In this document: positions 17,927-27,044 of the stretch, piece after piece
Position numbering within the stretch: position 1 is the stretch's first letter
Layout of the letters: every line of letters starts with the position of its first letter
From: Mycobacteroides chelonae CCUG 47445
GTDB lineage: Bacteria > Actinomycetota > Actinomycetes > Mycobacteriales > Mycobacteriaceae
NCBI RefSeq assembly: GCF_001632805.1
Contig: NZ_CP007220.1
Span: forward strand, 558,001 to 622,000
DNA: 64,000 nt
Reading direction: 5' to 3'
Notes under the pieces: model-generated
Told to the model about the DNA's origin: nothing
What the model saw: only the letters and a program-made list of their open reading frames with translations
Databases searched by the model: none
Program-made: the position numbers and the translations under genes

Positions 17927-18709
17927 TCAGCTCAGAAACCTGGCGATGCCTTGCGCGATAGCGGCCGCCAGACGCGCTTGGCCGTCTGCGCTGGACAGCA
18001 TCGCAGCGTCGTCGCTGTTCTTCATGTTTCCGCACTCGATGAGGATCGCCGGGTACTGGGCCAGGTTCAGTCCGGCCAGGTCGGAGCGTCCATACAGACC
18101 ATCGTTTCCGCGGTAGGTCGACGGCTGGAATCCCGAGGCCTTGAGCTGATCGCGCATGGTGCTGGCCAAGCGCAACGACGGACCCCCTTGCGCTTCATTG
18201 ATCGGTGGGTTCGAGTAGTTGACGTGGAATCCCCGGCCGTCCCGGGGGCCACCATCGGCGTGAATGCTGACGATGGCGTTGGGCCTGAAGGAGTTTCCGG
18301 TGGCAGCGCGCTCGTCGATGCACGGCCCGAGCGCGTTGTCATTGCCACGAGACAATGCGGTGCGAACACCGGCCACGGTGAGGGCCTGCCGGATGTGCAA
18401 CACCACATTCCAGTTGAAGGTATGTTCTGGAAAACCTGAATCGGTTGCGGTGCCGCTGGTCTGGCAGTCCTTGGTGCGTCCCCGGCCGTCACTGACCTGC
18501 CGGGTGATCGAGCGGTCGTTGGCGCCGTTGTGCCCGGGGTCGAGGAAGACGATCTTTCCCGCGATGGGAGATTCCGCGTGGGCCAGGGCCGTGGTGGACA
18601 GTACGGCCGGCATGCTGAGTAGGACGGGCACGCTCGAGGCGTACTTGAGGACGTCGCGTCGTGAGAGGCAGCGGGACCGCTTGGCGGGACCGCACGGGGT
18701 GGTCTGCAC
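17927..18709 (-). CDS. N-acetylmuramoyl-L-alanine amidase, Ami1-like, Tat signal
   Basis: Zinc-dependent peptidoglycan amidase (Amidase_3) equivalent to Rv3717 (Ami1), which removes stem peptides from muramic acid in the periplasm. Zinc ligands and catalytic residue are recognisable: His in FLDPGHNGAND, Glu in SGFPEHTFNW, His in IVSIHADGGP and Glu in ILIECGNMKN; DGLYGRSDLAGLNLAQYP is also typical. The N-terminus has a twin-arginine signal, SRRDVLKY then a hydrophobic stretch ending TTALAHAES. Start is uncertain: the GTG at 18709 gives a compact signal peptide, while the frame stays open to 18958 with composition that does not look coding. Not part of the sterol pathway. Confidence 0.87.
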   Translation of the reverse strand: MQTTPCGPAKRSRCLSRRDVLKYASSVPVLLSMPAVLSTTALAHAESPIAGKIVFLDPGHNGANDRSITRQVSDGRGRTKDCQTSGTATDSGFPEHTFNWNVVLHIRQALTVAGVRTALSRGNDNALGPCIDERAATGNSFRPNAIVSIHADGGPRDGRGFHVNYSNPPINEAQGGPSLRLASTMRDQLKASGFQPSTYRGNDGLYGRSDLAGLNLAQYPAILIECGNMKNSDDAAMLSSADGQARLAAAIAQGIARFLS

Positions 18710-18834
18710 GCCGGAAAGGTAGGCCCCGAACCTGAGATTTGAGAACCCGACATGTGGCTCGGTTGAACTGTGACCGAGACGAGACCGTACCGAAGTCACA
18801 GCTTTCTGACAGAAACCGCGGCGATGCTTGCCCG

Positions 18835-19593
18835 GTGACTCAATCAAAGGGCGCCACTGCGGCAGGCACATTGACCCGCCTGCGCAAGGATGTCGTCGAG
18901 ACCTTCCGGCCGCCGCGTCGGTGGCTTGAGGGATTGGGTCTGAACCTCGGCCTGGCAATCGCCTATCTGATCATCTGGCAGCCGATTGCCCAACATGGGC
19001 GCAAACGCGACTGGGCGCTGCTGATCGGCCTGTACTTCGCGATGTTCATCTTCGCCGATGTGTCGGTGACCAACATGCTGGGTCTGGATGCCGATCGAGT
19101 CAGGCACGTGCTGCGGGGACATCGATCGCTTCTGTACGTCTTGTTGGTCAAGAACATCGCACTGTTTCTTGTCGCCGGGCTGCCGACGCTCATCCTGACG
19201 GCCTTCTTGACCATCCACCGGCAGCAGGCGACCCAAACCGCGATCACCGTGCCCGATGTGGGCGTACACATCGTCAGCTGGCTAGGGCTGGGCAATCTGG
19301 TCTCGGTGCTGCTGCCGATGGTGACGCGCCCGCTGCGCGAGCGTTGGCGGCAGCGTGGGAATCTGCCGGCCACGGCGCGATGGCTCTTCTATCTAGCTCT
19401 GCCGTACGGCGTCTACTACCTCGTTGCGCCGGTTGGAGGTATCCCTCGAGCCATCTTCGGGCGCAACGTTTTCCACTCCATGCCGCTCACCGAACGATCC
19501 CTACTGGAACTCGGCTTGGGCGTCGCCGTCTGGAGCATCGGCACCGCGCTGGCCCTGGGGGTGTATCGCTACCGCGGAATACGTTGGTACTAG
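18835..19593 (+). CDS. Multi-pass membrane protein of unknown function
   Basis: About 252 residues with five to six hydrophobic segments, including LGLAIAYLIIWQPIA, WALLIGLYFAMFIFADV, NIALFLVAGLPTLILTAFL, LFYLALPYGVYYLVAP and LGLGVAVWSIGTALALGVY. A cytoplasmic Arg-rich loop (PLRERWRQRG) separates helices. The GTG at 18835 (VTQSKGATAAG) is preferred to the ATG at 18739, whose extra residues are Arg/Asp rich and overlap the divergent amidase promoter. It resembles the membrane half of ABC-2-type or YhgE-like transporters only loosely; no partner ATPase is nearby. Confidence 0.72.
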   Translation: MTQSKGATAAGTLTRLRKDVVETFRPPRRWLEGLGLNLGLAIAYLIIWQPIAQHGRKRDWALLIGLYFAMFIFADVSVTNMLGLDADRVRHVLRGHRSLLYVLLVKNIALFLVAGLPTLILTAFLTIHRQQATQTAITVPDVGVHIVSWLGLGNLVSVLLPMVTRPLRERWRQRGNLPATARWLFYLALPYGVYYLVAPVGGIPRAIFGRNVFHSMPLTERSLLELGLGVAVWSIGTALALGVYRYRGIRWY

Positions 19594-19605
19594 CCCGTCG
19601 GGCTA
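19591..19605. terminator. 15-bp palindrome formed by two convergent stop codons
   Basis: TAGCCCGTCGGGCTA is a perfect inverted repeat around one central base. Its first three bases are the stop of the membrane protein gene and its last three are the stop of the MaoC gene on the other strand. It could fold as a small hairpin at both mRNA 3' ends; no U run follows, so terminator function is uncertain. Confidence 0.45.
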
Positions 19606-20460
19606 GGTGTAGGTGAGCTCGACGTCGGCGAGTGCGGCGGCATCCTCGCGTTCGGCCACGACAGCCGAGATCAGCAGCTTGCCGTCTTCCTTCCAGATGC
19701 GGGTCTTGAGGGTCTCGCCCGGGAAGACCACACCCGCGAACTTCGCCGCATACGACGTCACCCGCGAGGCATCCCCGTCGAGTGCGGCGTCCACCGCGGC
19801 CTTGCACACCACGCCGTAGCTGCACAGCCCGTGCAGGATCGGACGGGGGAATCCGGCCGCCGCTGCGAAGGCAGGGTCGGAATGCAGCGGGTTGCGGTCA
19901 CCGCAGAGCCGGTACAGCAGCGCCTGCTGCGGCAGGATGTGTGTCGAGACCTCAATGTCGGGCGTGCGGTCGGGAGTGCCGTCTGCGGCGGAGGGCCCTC
20001 TCTCGCCACCGAAGCCACCCTCGCCACGTGCGAAGATCGACCGGCGGATCGTCCAGAGCGGTCCCTGGTCATCGGAAGTCGTTGTCTCCGTGACGATAAC
20101 GGCTGCCTTGCCCTTGTCCCAGATTTCTACGACCTTGCCCTCGGAACGGGCCGAACCCGCGGGCGGTAAGGGACGGTGCGCAGTCACCTGCTCGGTACCG
20201 TGCAGGATCTTGGCCAGGTCGATCTCGATACCCGGGAATGACACCTTGGGTGGCTCCACAGCGTGGAAGCCCGAGGCCACGGTCGCGAATGTCGGCAGCA
20301 CCTGCGGCGTCTTGTCCTGCAGGTAGCGCAGTTCGGTCTCGCTCACCGGATCGGCGCCCGCGCCGATGGCCAGGTGATACAGCTGCACATCGGATGCGGT
20401 CCACGAGAATTCTGCGGGCTCGACAGCAGCGCCCAGAGCGATATCGACGTTGATAGGCAT
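19603..20460 (-). CDS. MaoC-like (R)-specific enoyl-CoA hydratase, Rv3538-like
   Basis: A 285-residue double hot-dog hydratase-2 protein. The catalytic hydratase-2 motif is YRLCGDRNPLHSDPAFAAAAGF in the C-terminal domain (Asp and His of the family), followed by PRPILHGLCSYG. The N-terminal domain starts FSWTASDVQLYHLAIGAG. It follows kstD by nine bases on the same strand and matches Rv3538, linked to sterol side-chain beta-oxidation in mycobacteria. Expression is probably driven from the KstR-controlled kstD promoter. Confidence 0.9.
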   Translation of the reverse strand: MPINVDIALGAAVEPAEFSWTASDVQLYHLAIGAGADPVSETELRYLQDKTPQVLPTFATVASGFHAVEPPKVSFPGIEIDLAKILHGTEQVTAHRPLPPAGSARSEGKVVEIWDKGKAAVIVTETTTSDDQGPLWTIRRSIFARGEGGFGGERGPSAADGTPDRTPDIEVSTHILPQQALLYRLCGDRNPLHSDPAFAAAAGFPRPILHGLCSYGVVCKAAVDAALDGDASRVTSYAAKFAGVVFPGETLKTRIWKEDGKLLISAVVAEREDAAALADVELTYT

Positions 20461-20469
20461 GAGCTGACC

Positions 20470-22149
20470 CTACTTCCCGGCGATATCGAGCGCCGCGAGG
20501 TAGCCCCATGTCATGGCTGGACCAATGGTAGCGCCGGGGCCGGCGTAGGTGTGACCCATCACCGGGGTACTGACATTGCCTGCGGCGTAAAGGCCTTCGA
20601 TGATGCTGTTGTCATCGCGCAGCACCCGGCCCTGTACGTCGGTGCGCACGCCACCCTTGGTGCCCAGATCGCCGGGCACCATCTTGGCCGCGTAGAAGGG
20701 CCCCTTCTTGAGTTCACCCAGATTTGGGTTCGGCTTGTTCGTCGGGTCACCGTAATAGCGGTCGTAGGCGCTCTTACCGCGGCCGAAGTCCTCGTCGGTA
20801 CCGTTGCGGGCGAAGCCGTTGAACCGGTCGACGGTCGCCGTGAACTCCTCGACGGGCAGGTTGGCCTTCGCCGCGAGCTCTTCGATGCTGTCGGCCTTGA
20901 CGATCACGCCGGACTCGATCCACTTGCTCGGAATCTTCTGTCCCGGCTGCAATCCGGCGAAGATGTACCGGTTGCGGTACTCCTGATCGAAGACCAGCCA
21001 TGCGGGCAGGTTCTCGCCGGGCCCCGCGCCCTGGCCGTACTCGCCGCCGTACATGCGGTGGGTGGCCTCCACATAGGGCAGCGACTCGTTCATGAACCGC
21101 TTACCGGAAGCGTTGACGATGATCGATCCGGGAGAGTTGCGCTCGGACAGCGCGAACCAGGGCCTGCCCACCAGCGGAACCGTTGGGCCCCACCATGAGT
21201 CCTCCATGAACTCCAGCGCGGCGCCGAGCTTTTCTGCTGCCAGGATGCCGTCGCCGGTATTGGCCTTGGCGCCGACCGTCCACTCGGTGGTGATGGGGGC
21301 GCGCTGGTATTTCACACGCATTTGCTCGTTGTGCTCGAATCCGCCGGAGGCCAAGATGACGCCCTTGCGCGCCCTGATGACCGTCGGCTCGGAAGCCTCC
21401 GAAGAACCGCTCTCACGCACATAGACGCCCTTGACCGTGCCGTTCTCGAGGTAGAGATCGGTCAAAGCGGTGTTGAGCTTGACCGGAACGCCGGCGTCGC
21501 GCAGACCGATGCGCAACGCGGCCGAAAGGGCGCGTCCCATGCCGACGAGTTTCTTGCCTGTGCCCTGCGCCCAGAAGGTGCGCACGCCCACGCGCAGGCT
21601 GCGCAGCACGCCACGGGGATGACGCTTGAGCTGGTTCAGCCGCACGTAATCCTGCTGGCGTACGACGACATTCAACGGGACCTTGCCGTAGGGAGGCTCC
21701 AGGTTGGGCAGCTCGTCGCCAAGCTTCTTGGCATCGAAAGGCTTGGGTTCCACTGAGCGGCCGGTCGAACGTCCGCCGGGAGCCTCGGGGTAGTAGTCGG
21801 AGTAGTTGGGCACCCAGTCGAGCTTGAGTGGAGAGTTGGCCAATACGAACGAGAGCATCTCCGGGCCGCGATCGAGGTAGGTGTCGATCTTCTCGCGGGG
21901 GACGACGTCGCCGATGATGGCGTAGAGGTACTCGCGGGCCGCCTCTGGGGTGTCGCTCTGGCGGGCCTTCTTGAGCACCTCGTTGTTGGGGATCCAGACG
22001 CCGCCACCGGACCGCGCGGTCGATCCGCCGAAGTGGGGGGCCTTCTCGATCAGTACGGTGCTCAGCCCGTTGTGTGCCGCGGTGAGCGCCGCAACCATGC
22101 CGGCGCCACCACTCCCGACGACGACGACGTCGTACTCCTGCTCAGTCAT
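20470..22149 (-). CDS. kstD: 3-ketosteroid Delta1-dehydrogenase
   Basis: A 559-residue FAD enzyme that introduces the C1-C2 double bond in ring A of 3-ketosteroids such as androstenedione, preparing ring opening. The dinucleotide motif VVVGSGGAGMVAALTAAHNG and following IEKAPHFGGSTARSGGGVWI are at the N-terminus; the C-terminal GLYAAGNVSTPVMGHTYAGPG and GATIGPAMTWGYLAA complete the flavin site with the tyrosines of KstD. The ATG at 22149 is only one base downstream of the KstR operator, which overlaps a TATAAC box, so the mRNA may be leaderless or nearly so. An open frame upstream to 22431 is noncoding. Equivalent to Rv3537. Confidence 0.95.
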   Translation of the reverse strand: MTEQEYDVVVVGSGGAGMVAALTAAHNGLSTVLIEKAPHFGGSTARSGGGVWIPNNEVLKKARQSDTPEAAREYLYAIIGDVVPREKIDTYLDRGPEMLSFVLANSPLKLDWVPNYSDYYPEAPGGRSTGRSVEPKPFDAKKLGDELPNLEPPYGKVPLNVVVRQQDYVRLNQLKRHPRGVLRSLRVGVRTFWAQGTGKKLVGMGRALSAALRIGLRDAGVPVKLNTALTDLYLENGTVKGVYVRESGSSEASEPTVIRARKGVILASGGFEHNEQMRVKYQRAPITTEWTVGAKANTGDGILAAEKLGAALEFMEDSWWGPTVPLVGRPWFALSERNSPGSIIVNASGKRFMNESLPYVEATHRMYGGEYGQGAGPGENLPAWLVFDQEYRNRYIFAGLQPGQKIPSKWIESGVIVKADSIEELAAKANLPVEEFTATVDRFNGFARNGTDEDFGRGKSAYDRYYGDPTNKPNPNLGELKKGPFYAAKMVPGDLGTKGGVRTDVQGRVLRDDNSIIEGLYAAGNVSTPVMGHTYAGPGATIGPAMTWGYLAALDIAGK

Positions 22150-22150
22150 G

Positions 22151-22164
22151 TAGAACACGTTATA
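22151..22164. promoter_or_regulatory. KstR operator between kstD and the flavoprotein-hsaEGF unit
   Basis: TAGAACACGTTATA matches TnnAACnnGTTnnA at all fixed positions. It abuts the kstD start codon and lies 122 bp from the divergent start at 22286, so the same site may repress both directions. Confidence 0.92.
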
Positions 22165-22285
22165 GAATTGAGGCGGCCCGGCGCTACCGGCGCTGGCCTG
22201 AGGTTTCACCGTCTCGACACTTTGATGTTGCGGTGAAAACAGAAACTTGTTGCTGTTTTGGCTATATGACGATGAGGGAGGCCCA

Positions 22286-23887
22286 GTGCCGGGTCGATCG
22301 GACGTGCGATCAGCCGATGTCGTCATCGTCGGGTACGGGGTGGCTGGGGCGGCCGCCGCGCTGGCCGCCCTGGAGCGTGGCGCATCCGTGACGATCCTTG
22401 AGCGGTTCGACGGCGGCGGGGCTTCGGCCATTTCAGGGGGTATTTACTACGCCGGGGGCGGCACCAATATTCAGCGTGACGCGGGCGTCGAGGACACTCC
22501 GGAGCTGATGTTGGCATACCTGCAGCTTGAGGTCGGAGACGCGGTGAAGCCCGAGACGCTGCAGAAGTTCGTCGACGGCAGCGCGGACACTCTGGATTGG
22601 CTCCAAGGTTACGGAGTGCCGTTCGAAGGTTCGCTGGCTCCGTTCAAGACTTCGTACCCCACCAACGACTACTACCTCTACTTTTCCGGCAGCGAATCCT
22701 CCGGGATGGCACGAGCCGTCACCCCGCCCCGCCAACGCGGACATCGGGCCTTTGGCCGGGGTGTATCCGGTAAGGCGTTGTTCGCGCCGTTGGCGGCCTC
22801 CGCGGAGCGTTTGGGCGCCGATGTCTGGCGGCAGACCCGGGCCACCGGCCTGATCGTCGAGGACGGTCGTGTCGTGGGGGTGCGGGGCGTGACGCTGAAG
22901 GACGCGCCGGGCTGGGTGCGGCGGGCGTACTCGTTGTTCACGCGGTATGCGACTAAGCCGGGCATCTACTACCCGCCGATGCGAAAGGCGTTGGAGGGAC
23001 CGGCGTACGCGCTGGAGCGCCGGTTCGCCAAGCCCTTCGAGATCCGGGCGAATGACGGGGTGATCCTGTCTTCGGGTGGGTTCATCGCGAATCGCGAACT
23101 CATCGAGCGTCATGCCCCCGCCTATCGGGACGGGTTGCAGCTCGGCACCGCCGGTGACGACGGGGCTGCATTGACGCTCGCGGAGCCGTTGAATGCGGCC
23201 ACCGGGCATCTCGACGAGATATCCGCATGGCGTTTCATCGTGCCGCCCGCGGCCTTCCTCGGCTCGCTATTGGTCGATGCCAAGGGGCAGAGGATGATTG
23301 ACGAGTCCCGATATGGCGCCGCGTTGGGTAAGGAGATCGTGCGCACGGCCGGAGGGGTGGGCTATCTGGTGGCCGACAAGGCGCTGGTGAAGCGGGCCCG
23401 TCGGCAGTTGGGCTCGCAGACCCTGTGGTTTCAGCGGGTCCAGGCCGAGGCGTTTCTCAATGTGGGGCGCAGGAAGGCCGGATCCATCGAAGAACTGGCT
23501 GCCAAGGCGGGCATCGATCCGGAAGGATTGGCGCGCACCGTGTCCGAACATAATCGGGCCATTGCCGAGGGCACCCCTGACCCCCTCGGCAAGCCGGACG
23601 ATATTCGGGTTCCCGTCGTCGAAGGGCCGTTCTACCTGTTCAACGTGTCCATCAAGACCAACATGCTCAATCCGTGTCCCATGCTGACTCTTGGCGGGCT
23701 GGTGGTGGACGAGGAGACTGGTGCCGTGCAGACCACATCGGGCGCGGCGATCCCTGGGCTCTATGCCGCCGGGCGTGCGGCGGTGGGTATCTGCTCCAAT
23801 TCGTATGTGAGCGGATTGTCCCTGGCCGACTGCGTCTTCTCCGGACGGCGGGCCGGGACTGAGACTGGGAGACACATAGATGCTTAG
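22286..23887 (+). CDS. KstD-like FAD-dependent dehydrogenase of unknown substrate
   Basis: A 533-residue flavoprotein of the fumarate reductase/KstD superfamily. It has VVIVGYGVAGAAAALAALERG, an ILERFDGGGASAISGGIYYA flavin segment, a mid-protein substrate region rich in aromatic residues, and LYAAGRAAVGICSNSYVSGL at the C-terminus. The GTG at 22286 has GAGGGAGG four bases upstream. Its stop overlaps hsaE by eight bases, so it is the first gene of an hsaE-hsaG-hsaF operon opposite kstD. M. tuberculosis has no gene at this place. A steroid Delta4- or Delta1-dehydrogenase acting on an alternative substrate (for example 5-alpha steroids) is a reasonable guess but not shown. Confidence 0.85.
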   Translation: MPGRSDVRSADVVIVGYGVAGAAAALAALERGASVTILERFDGGGASAISGGIYYAGGGTNIQRDAGVEDTPELMLAYLQLEVGDAVKPETLQKFVDGSADTLDWLQGYGVPFEGSLAPFKTSYPTNDYYLYFSGSESSGMARAVTPPRQRGHRAFGRGVSGKALFAPLAASAERLGADVWRQTRATGLIVEDGRVVGVRGVTLKDAPGWVRRAYSLFTRYATKPGIYYPPMRKALEGPAYALERRFAKPFEIRANDGVILSSGGFIANRELIERHAPAYRDGLQLGTAGDDGAALTLAEPLNAATGHLDEISAWRFIVPPAAFLGSLLVDAKGQRMIDESRYGAALGKEIVRTAGGVGYLVADKALVKRARRQLGSQTLWFQRVQAEAFLNVGRRKAGSIEELAAKAGIDPEGLARTVSEHNRAIAEGTPDPLGKPDDIRVPVVEGPFYLFNVSIKTNMLNPCPMLTLGGLVVDEETGAVQTTSGAAIPGLYAAGRAAVGICSNSYVSGLSLADCVFSGRRAGTETGRHIDA

Positions 23888-24665
23888 TTCCGAAGTTCGT
23901 GAGGCCATCGCCGCCGATTTGGCAGCGGCCGAGCGCACCCGGGTGGCCATCGCGCCGCCCACCGACACGTACCCGGATTTCGGTGTGGTCGACGCCTATG
24001 AGATCCAGCTGATGAACATTCGCTCCCGCCTAGCGGACGGAGCCAAGGTCGTCGGGCACAAGGTGGGCCTATCGTCCGAGGCGATGCAGAAGATGATGGG
24101 TGTCCACGAGCCGGACTACGGACACCTGTTGGCCGATATGGAGCTGTTCGAGGATGTCGCGGCCTCCGCGTCCAAGTTCTTGTTCCCACGGGTCGAGGTG
24201 GAGGTCGGATTCATCCTGGCAGCCGACCTGCCGGGTGAGGACTGCACCGAGGATGACGTGCTGGCGGCGACCGCGGCGTACGTGCCGTCTATCGAGGTGG
24301 TAGACAGCCGGATCACCAACTGGCAGATCAAGATTTGTGACACTATCGCCGATAACGCATCCTCGGCTGGTTTTGTCATTGGTAAGCAACGTGTTTCGCC
24401 GAAGGACATCGACATCAAGTCGATCGATGCGGTGCTGACATGCAACGGCGAGAAGTTGGCTGAGGGCAGAAGCGATGCGGTACTGGGCAACCCAGTGACA
24501 TCGGTGGCGTGGCTGGCGCGCAAGGTGGCTTCGTTCGGGGTGCGTCTGCGTGCCGGCGACGTGGTGCTGCCGGGTTCGTGCACGCGGGCGTTCGATGCGC
24601 ATCCGGGGGACGAATTTTTGGCTGAGTTCGCCGGACTTGGTTCGGTCCGACTGGCTTTCGAGTAG
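23880..24665 (+). CDS. hsaE: 2-hydroxypenta-2,4-dienoate hydratase HsaE
   Basis: A 261-residue enzyme of the fumarylacetoacetase/MhpD family, equivalent to Rv3536c. It hydrates 2-hydroxyhexa-2,4-dienoate, the ring A/B fragment released by HsaD, to 4-hydroxy-2-oxohexanoate. Metal-site features are GHKVGLSSEAMQKMMGV, PRVEVEVGFILA (Glu-x-Glu) and PSIEVVDSRITNW. The ATG lies inside the end of the preceding flavoprotein gene, indicating coupled translation, and hsaG follows after nine bases. Confidence 0.94.
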   Translation: MLSSEVREAIAADLAAAERTRVAIAPPTDTYPDFGVVDAYEIQLMNIRSRLADGAKVVGHKVGLSSEAMQKMMGVHEPDYGHLLADMELFEDVAASASKFLFPRVEVEVGFILAADLPGEDCTEDDVLAATAAYVPSIEVVDSRITNWQIKICDTIADNASSAGFVIGKQRVSPKDIDIKSIDAVLTCNGEKLAEGRSDAVLGNPVTSVAWLARKVASFGVRLRAGDVVLPGSCTRAFDAHPGDEFLAEFAGLGSVRLAFE

Positions 24666-24674
24666 AGGAGAATT

Positions 24675-25580
24675 GTGAGCAAGGCATCTGTAGCGATCGT
24701 CGGTTCGGGAAACATCAGTACCGACCTGCTGTACAAATTGCAGCGGTCTGAGTGGCTGGAACCGCGGTGGATGATCGGCATCGACCCCGAGTCTGAAGGC
24801 CTCAAGCGTGCCCGCGGCTTCGGGCTGGAAACCTCGCATGAGGGCGTGGACTGGCTGCTGGCGCAGGATGAGAAGCCCGACTTGGTATTCGAGGCGACAT
24901 CCGCGTACGTGCACAAGGCCGCCGCGCCGCGCTACGAGGAAGCGGGCATCCGGGCGATCGACCTGACCCCGGCCGCGGTCGGGCCGGCCGTGGTACCACC
25001 CGCGAATCTGCGTGCGCACCTAGATGCCCCGAACGTCAACATGATCACCTGCGGCGGCCAGGCAACGATTCCCATCGTGTACGCGGTCTCCCGCGTGGTG
25101 GAGGTGCCGTACGCGGAGATCGTCGCGTCGGTCGCGTCGGTTTCGGCGGGGCCGGGTACGCGTGCCAACATCGACGAATTCACCAAGACCACATCCAAGG
25201 GTGTGGAAGTGATCGGCGGTGCCAAGCGCGGCAAGGCGATCATCATCCTCAACCCGGCCGACCCGCCGATGATCATGCGGGACACCATTTTCTGCGCCAT
25301 CCCGGAGGATGCGGATCGCGATGCGATCGCCGCATCGATTCACGACGTGGTGAGCCAGGTACAGCAATATGTGCCCGGATACCGGCTACTCAACGAGCCT
25401 CAGTTCGACGAGCCGTCGGTGGTCAACGGAGGTAACCACGTCGTCACCACATTCGTCGAGGTCGAGGGCGCGGGAGACTTCCTGCCGCCGTATGCCGGAA
25501 ACCTGGACATCATGACCGCGGCCGCGACCAAGGTCGGCGAGGAAATCGCCAAAGAACTTCTATCAGCGAAGGTTTCGTAA
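24675..25580 (+). CDS. hsaG: Acylating propionaldehyde/acetaldehyde dehydrogenase HsaG
   Basis: A 301-residue enzyme like Rv3535c that converts the propanal released by HsaF to propionyl-CoA with NAD and CoA. Seen are the nucleotide motif [14 protein letters not shown], the catalytic cysteine in [20 protein letters not shown], and the C-terminal NVHVVTTF-type region (here [20 protein letters not shown]). GTG start with GAGGAG upstream. It forms a channeling complex with HsaF in this family. Confidence 0.95.
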   Translation: MSKASVAIVGSGNISTDLLYKLQRSEWLEPRWMIGIDPESEGLKRARGFGLETSHEGVDWLLAQDEKPDLVFEATSAYVHKAAAPRYEEAGIRAIDLTPAAVGPAVVPPANLRAHLDAPNVNMITCGGQATIPIVYAVSRVVEVPYAEIVASVASVSAGPGTRANIDEFTKTTSKGVEVIGGAKRGKAIIILNPADPPMIMRDTIFCAIPEDADRDAIAASIHDVVSQVQQYVPGYRLLNEPQFDEPSVVNGGNHVVTTFVEVEGAGDFLPPYAGNLDIMTAAATKVGEEIAKELLSAKVS

Positions 25581-25581
25581 C

Positions 25582-26661
25582 ATGGGTTCGGACACCAGCA
25601 CTCAGCTCTTGGGCACCGATGGCGTCTTCTTCGACGCCGCGTGGGATGTGCGGATCACCGACACGTCGTTGCGTGACGGCTCGCACCACAAGCGGCACCA
25701 GTTCACCGCCGATGAGGTGCGCGCGATCGTGGCCGCCCTCGACGGTGCTGGTGTGCCGGTCATCGAGGTGACCCACGGTGACGGTCTTGGTGGATCGTCG
25801 TTCAACTACGGGTTCTCTAAAACCCCTGAGCAGGAATTGATCAAGCTCGCCGCGGAGACCGCGACGAACGCCAAGATCGCCTTCTTGATGCTGCCGGGCG
25901 TGGGCACCAAGGAAGACATCATCGAGGCGCAGGGCAACGGCGGCTCCATCTGCCGCATAGCCACTCACTGCACCGAGGCTGACGTGTCGCTTCAGCACTT
26001 CGGGCTGGCGCGTGAGCGCGGGTTGGAAACCGTTGGCTTTCTGATGATGTCGCACACCATCTCACCGGAGAAGCTGGCCAAGCAGGCCCGGATCATGGCG
26101 GACGCCGGATGTCAGTGCGTGTACGTAGTCGACTCTGCGGGCGCGTTGGTGCTCGACGGTGTCGCCGACCGGGTGGCCGCTGTCGTGGCAGAGCTCGGCA
26201 ACGATGCGCAGGTCGGTTTTCACGGGCACGAGAACCTTGGACTCGGTGTCGCCAACTCCATCGAGGCGGTGCGTGCCGGGGCCAAGCAGATCGACGGCAG
26301 TACAAGGCGATTCGGTGCTGGCGCCGGTAATGCTCCGGTGGAGGCGCTGATCGGTGTCTTCGACAAGATCGGCGTCAAGACGGGCATCGACTTCTTCGAT
26401 ATCGCGGATGCCGCCGAAGAGGTGGTCGCACCTGCTATGCCGGCCGAGTGCCTGCTGGATCGCAATGCGCTGATCATGGGTTACAGCGGTGTGTACTCCA
26501 GCTTCCTCAAGCACGCCATCCGGCAGGGCGAGCGTTACGGGGTGCCCGCACACCAGCTGCTGCACCGGGCCGGTGAGCGAAAGCTCATTGGTGGGCAGGA
26601 GGACCAGCTCATCGATATCGCATTGGAGATCCAGCGCGAGAACGCCGAAAAGAAGTCGTAG
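25582..26661 (+). CDS. hsaF: 4-hydroxy-2-oxovalerate/hexanoate aldolase HsaF
   Basis: A 359-residue DRE-TIM metallolyase equivalent to Rv3534c, splitting 4-hydroxy-2-oxohexanoate to pyruvate and propanal. The N-terminal motif [15 protein letters not shown] supplies the metal and catalytic residues; [18 protein letters not shown] contains the metal-binding His-x-His. C-terminal helices (about 280-359) contact HsaG. It begins one base after hsaG and is the last gene of the operon. No terminator hairpin was found downstream. Confidence 0.95.
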   Translation: MGSDTSTQLLGTDGVFFDAAWDVRITDTSLRDGSHHKRHQFTADEVRAIVAALDGAGVPVIEVTHGDGLGGSSFNYGFSKTPEQELIKLAAETATNAKIAFLMLPGVGTKEDIIEAQGNGGSICRIATHCTEADVSLQHFGLARERGLETVGFLMMSHTISPEKLAKQARIMADAGCQCVYVVDSAGALVLDGVADRVAAVVAELGNDAQVGFHGHENLGLGVANSIEAVRAGAKQIDGSTRRFGAGAGNAPVEALIGVFDKIGVKTGIDFFDIADAAEEVVAPAMPAECLLDRNALIMGYSGVYSSFLKHAIRQGERYGVPAHQLLHRAGERKLIGGQEDQLIDIALEIQRENAEKKS

Positions 26662-27044
26662 TCGGAGCTCTCCACCGTCACTCTGCCGCGGTCGTGATCG
26701 CGCCGCCGTGCGCATGGGGGCGCGGGGGTGTCGATCAGGTGTTTGGCGCACCCCGGCAGCGGGAACTCATGTCATATGGCGTCCGCAGGCGCTCGTGGCG
26801 GCTTAGCCAGCGTGCGCTGGTTGCTCGCGAGGCTCACGTGCAGGCCCTGCTCAGTGGTTACCGCCGGGGCGGAGCCGACGCAGGATCGCACCGAACGCTG
26901 CGAGGACATCGCCATCTCGCTTAAGCTGCTGGTTGAGTGCGGGGGTTTATTTGGTTGGGTAACCAGTCTTGGTACCCGTGCGCTAGCAACTGAGTACGAT
27001 CGAACTCTACGAGCATTTGGCGATTGAGGAAGGGGAGGGGGACG
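26662..27044. other. 383-bp intergenic region before the EspI-like gene
   Basis: No convincing gene: the possible 99-residue plus-strand frame (26728-27027) has composition typical of an out-of-frame read. A TACGAT box at 26995-27000 could be a -10 element for the gene at 27045. No KstR or KstR2 motif was seen here. Confidence 0.4.

Noticed and set aside
26728..27027. 99-codon plus-strand frame before the first EspI-like gene
   Set aside because: Cys/Arg-rich, no ribosome site, overlaps the true gene start.
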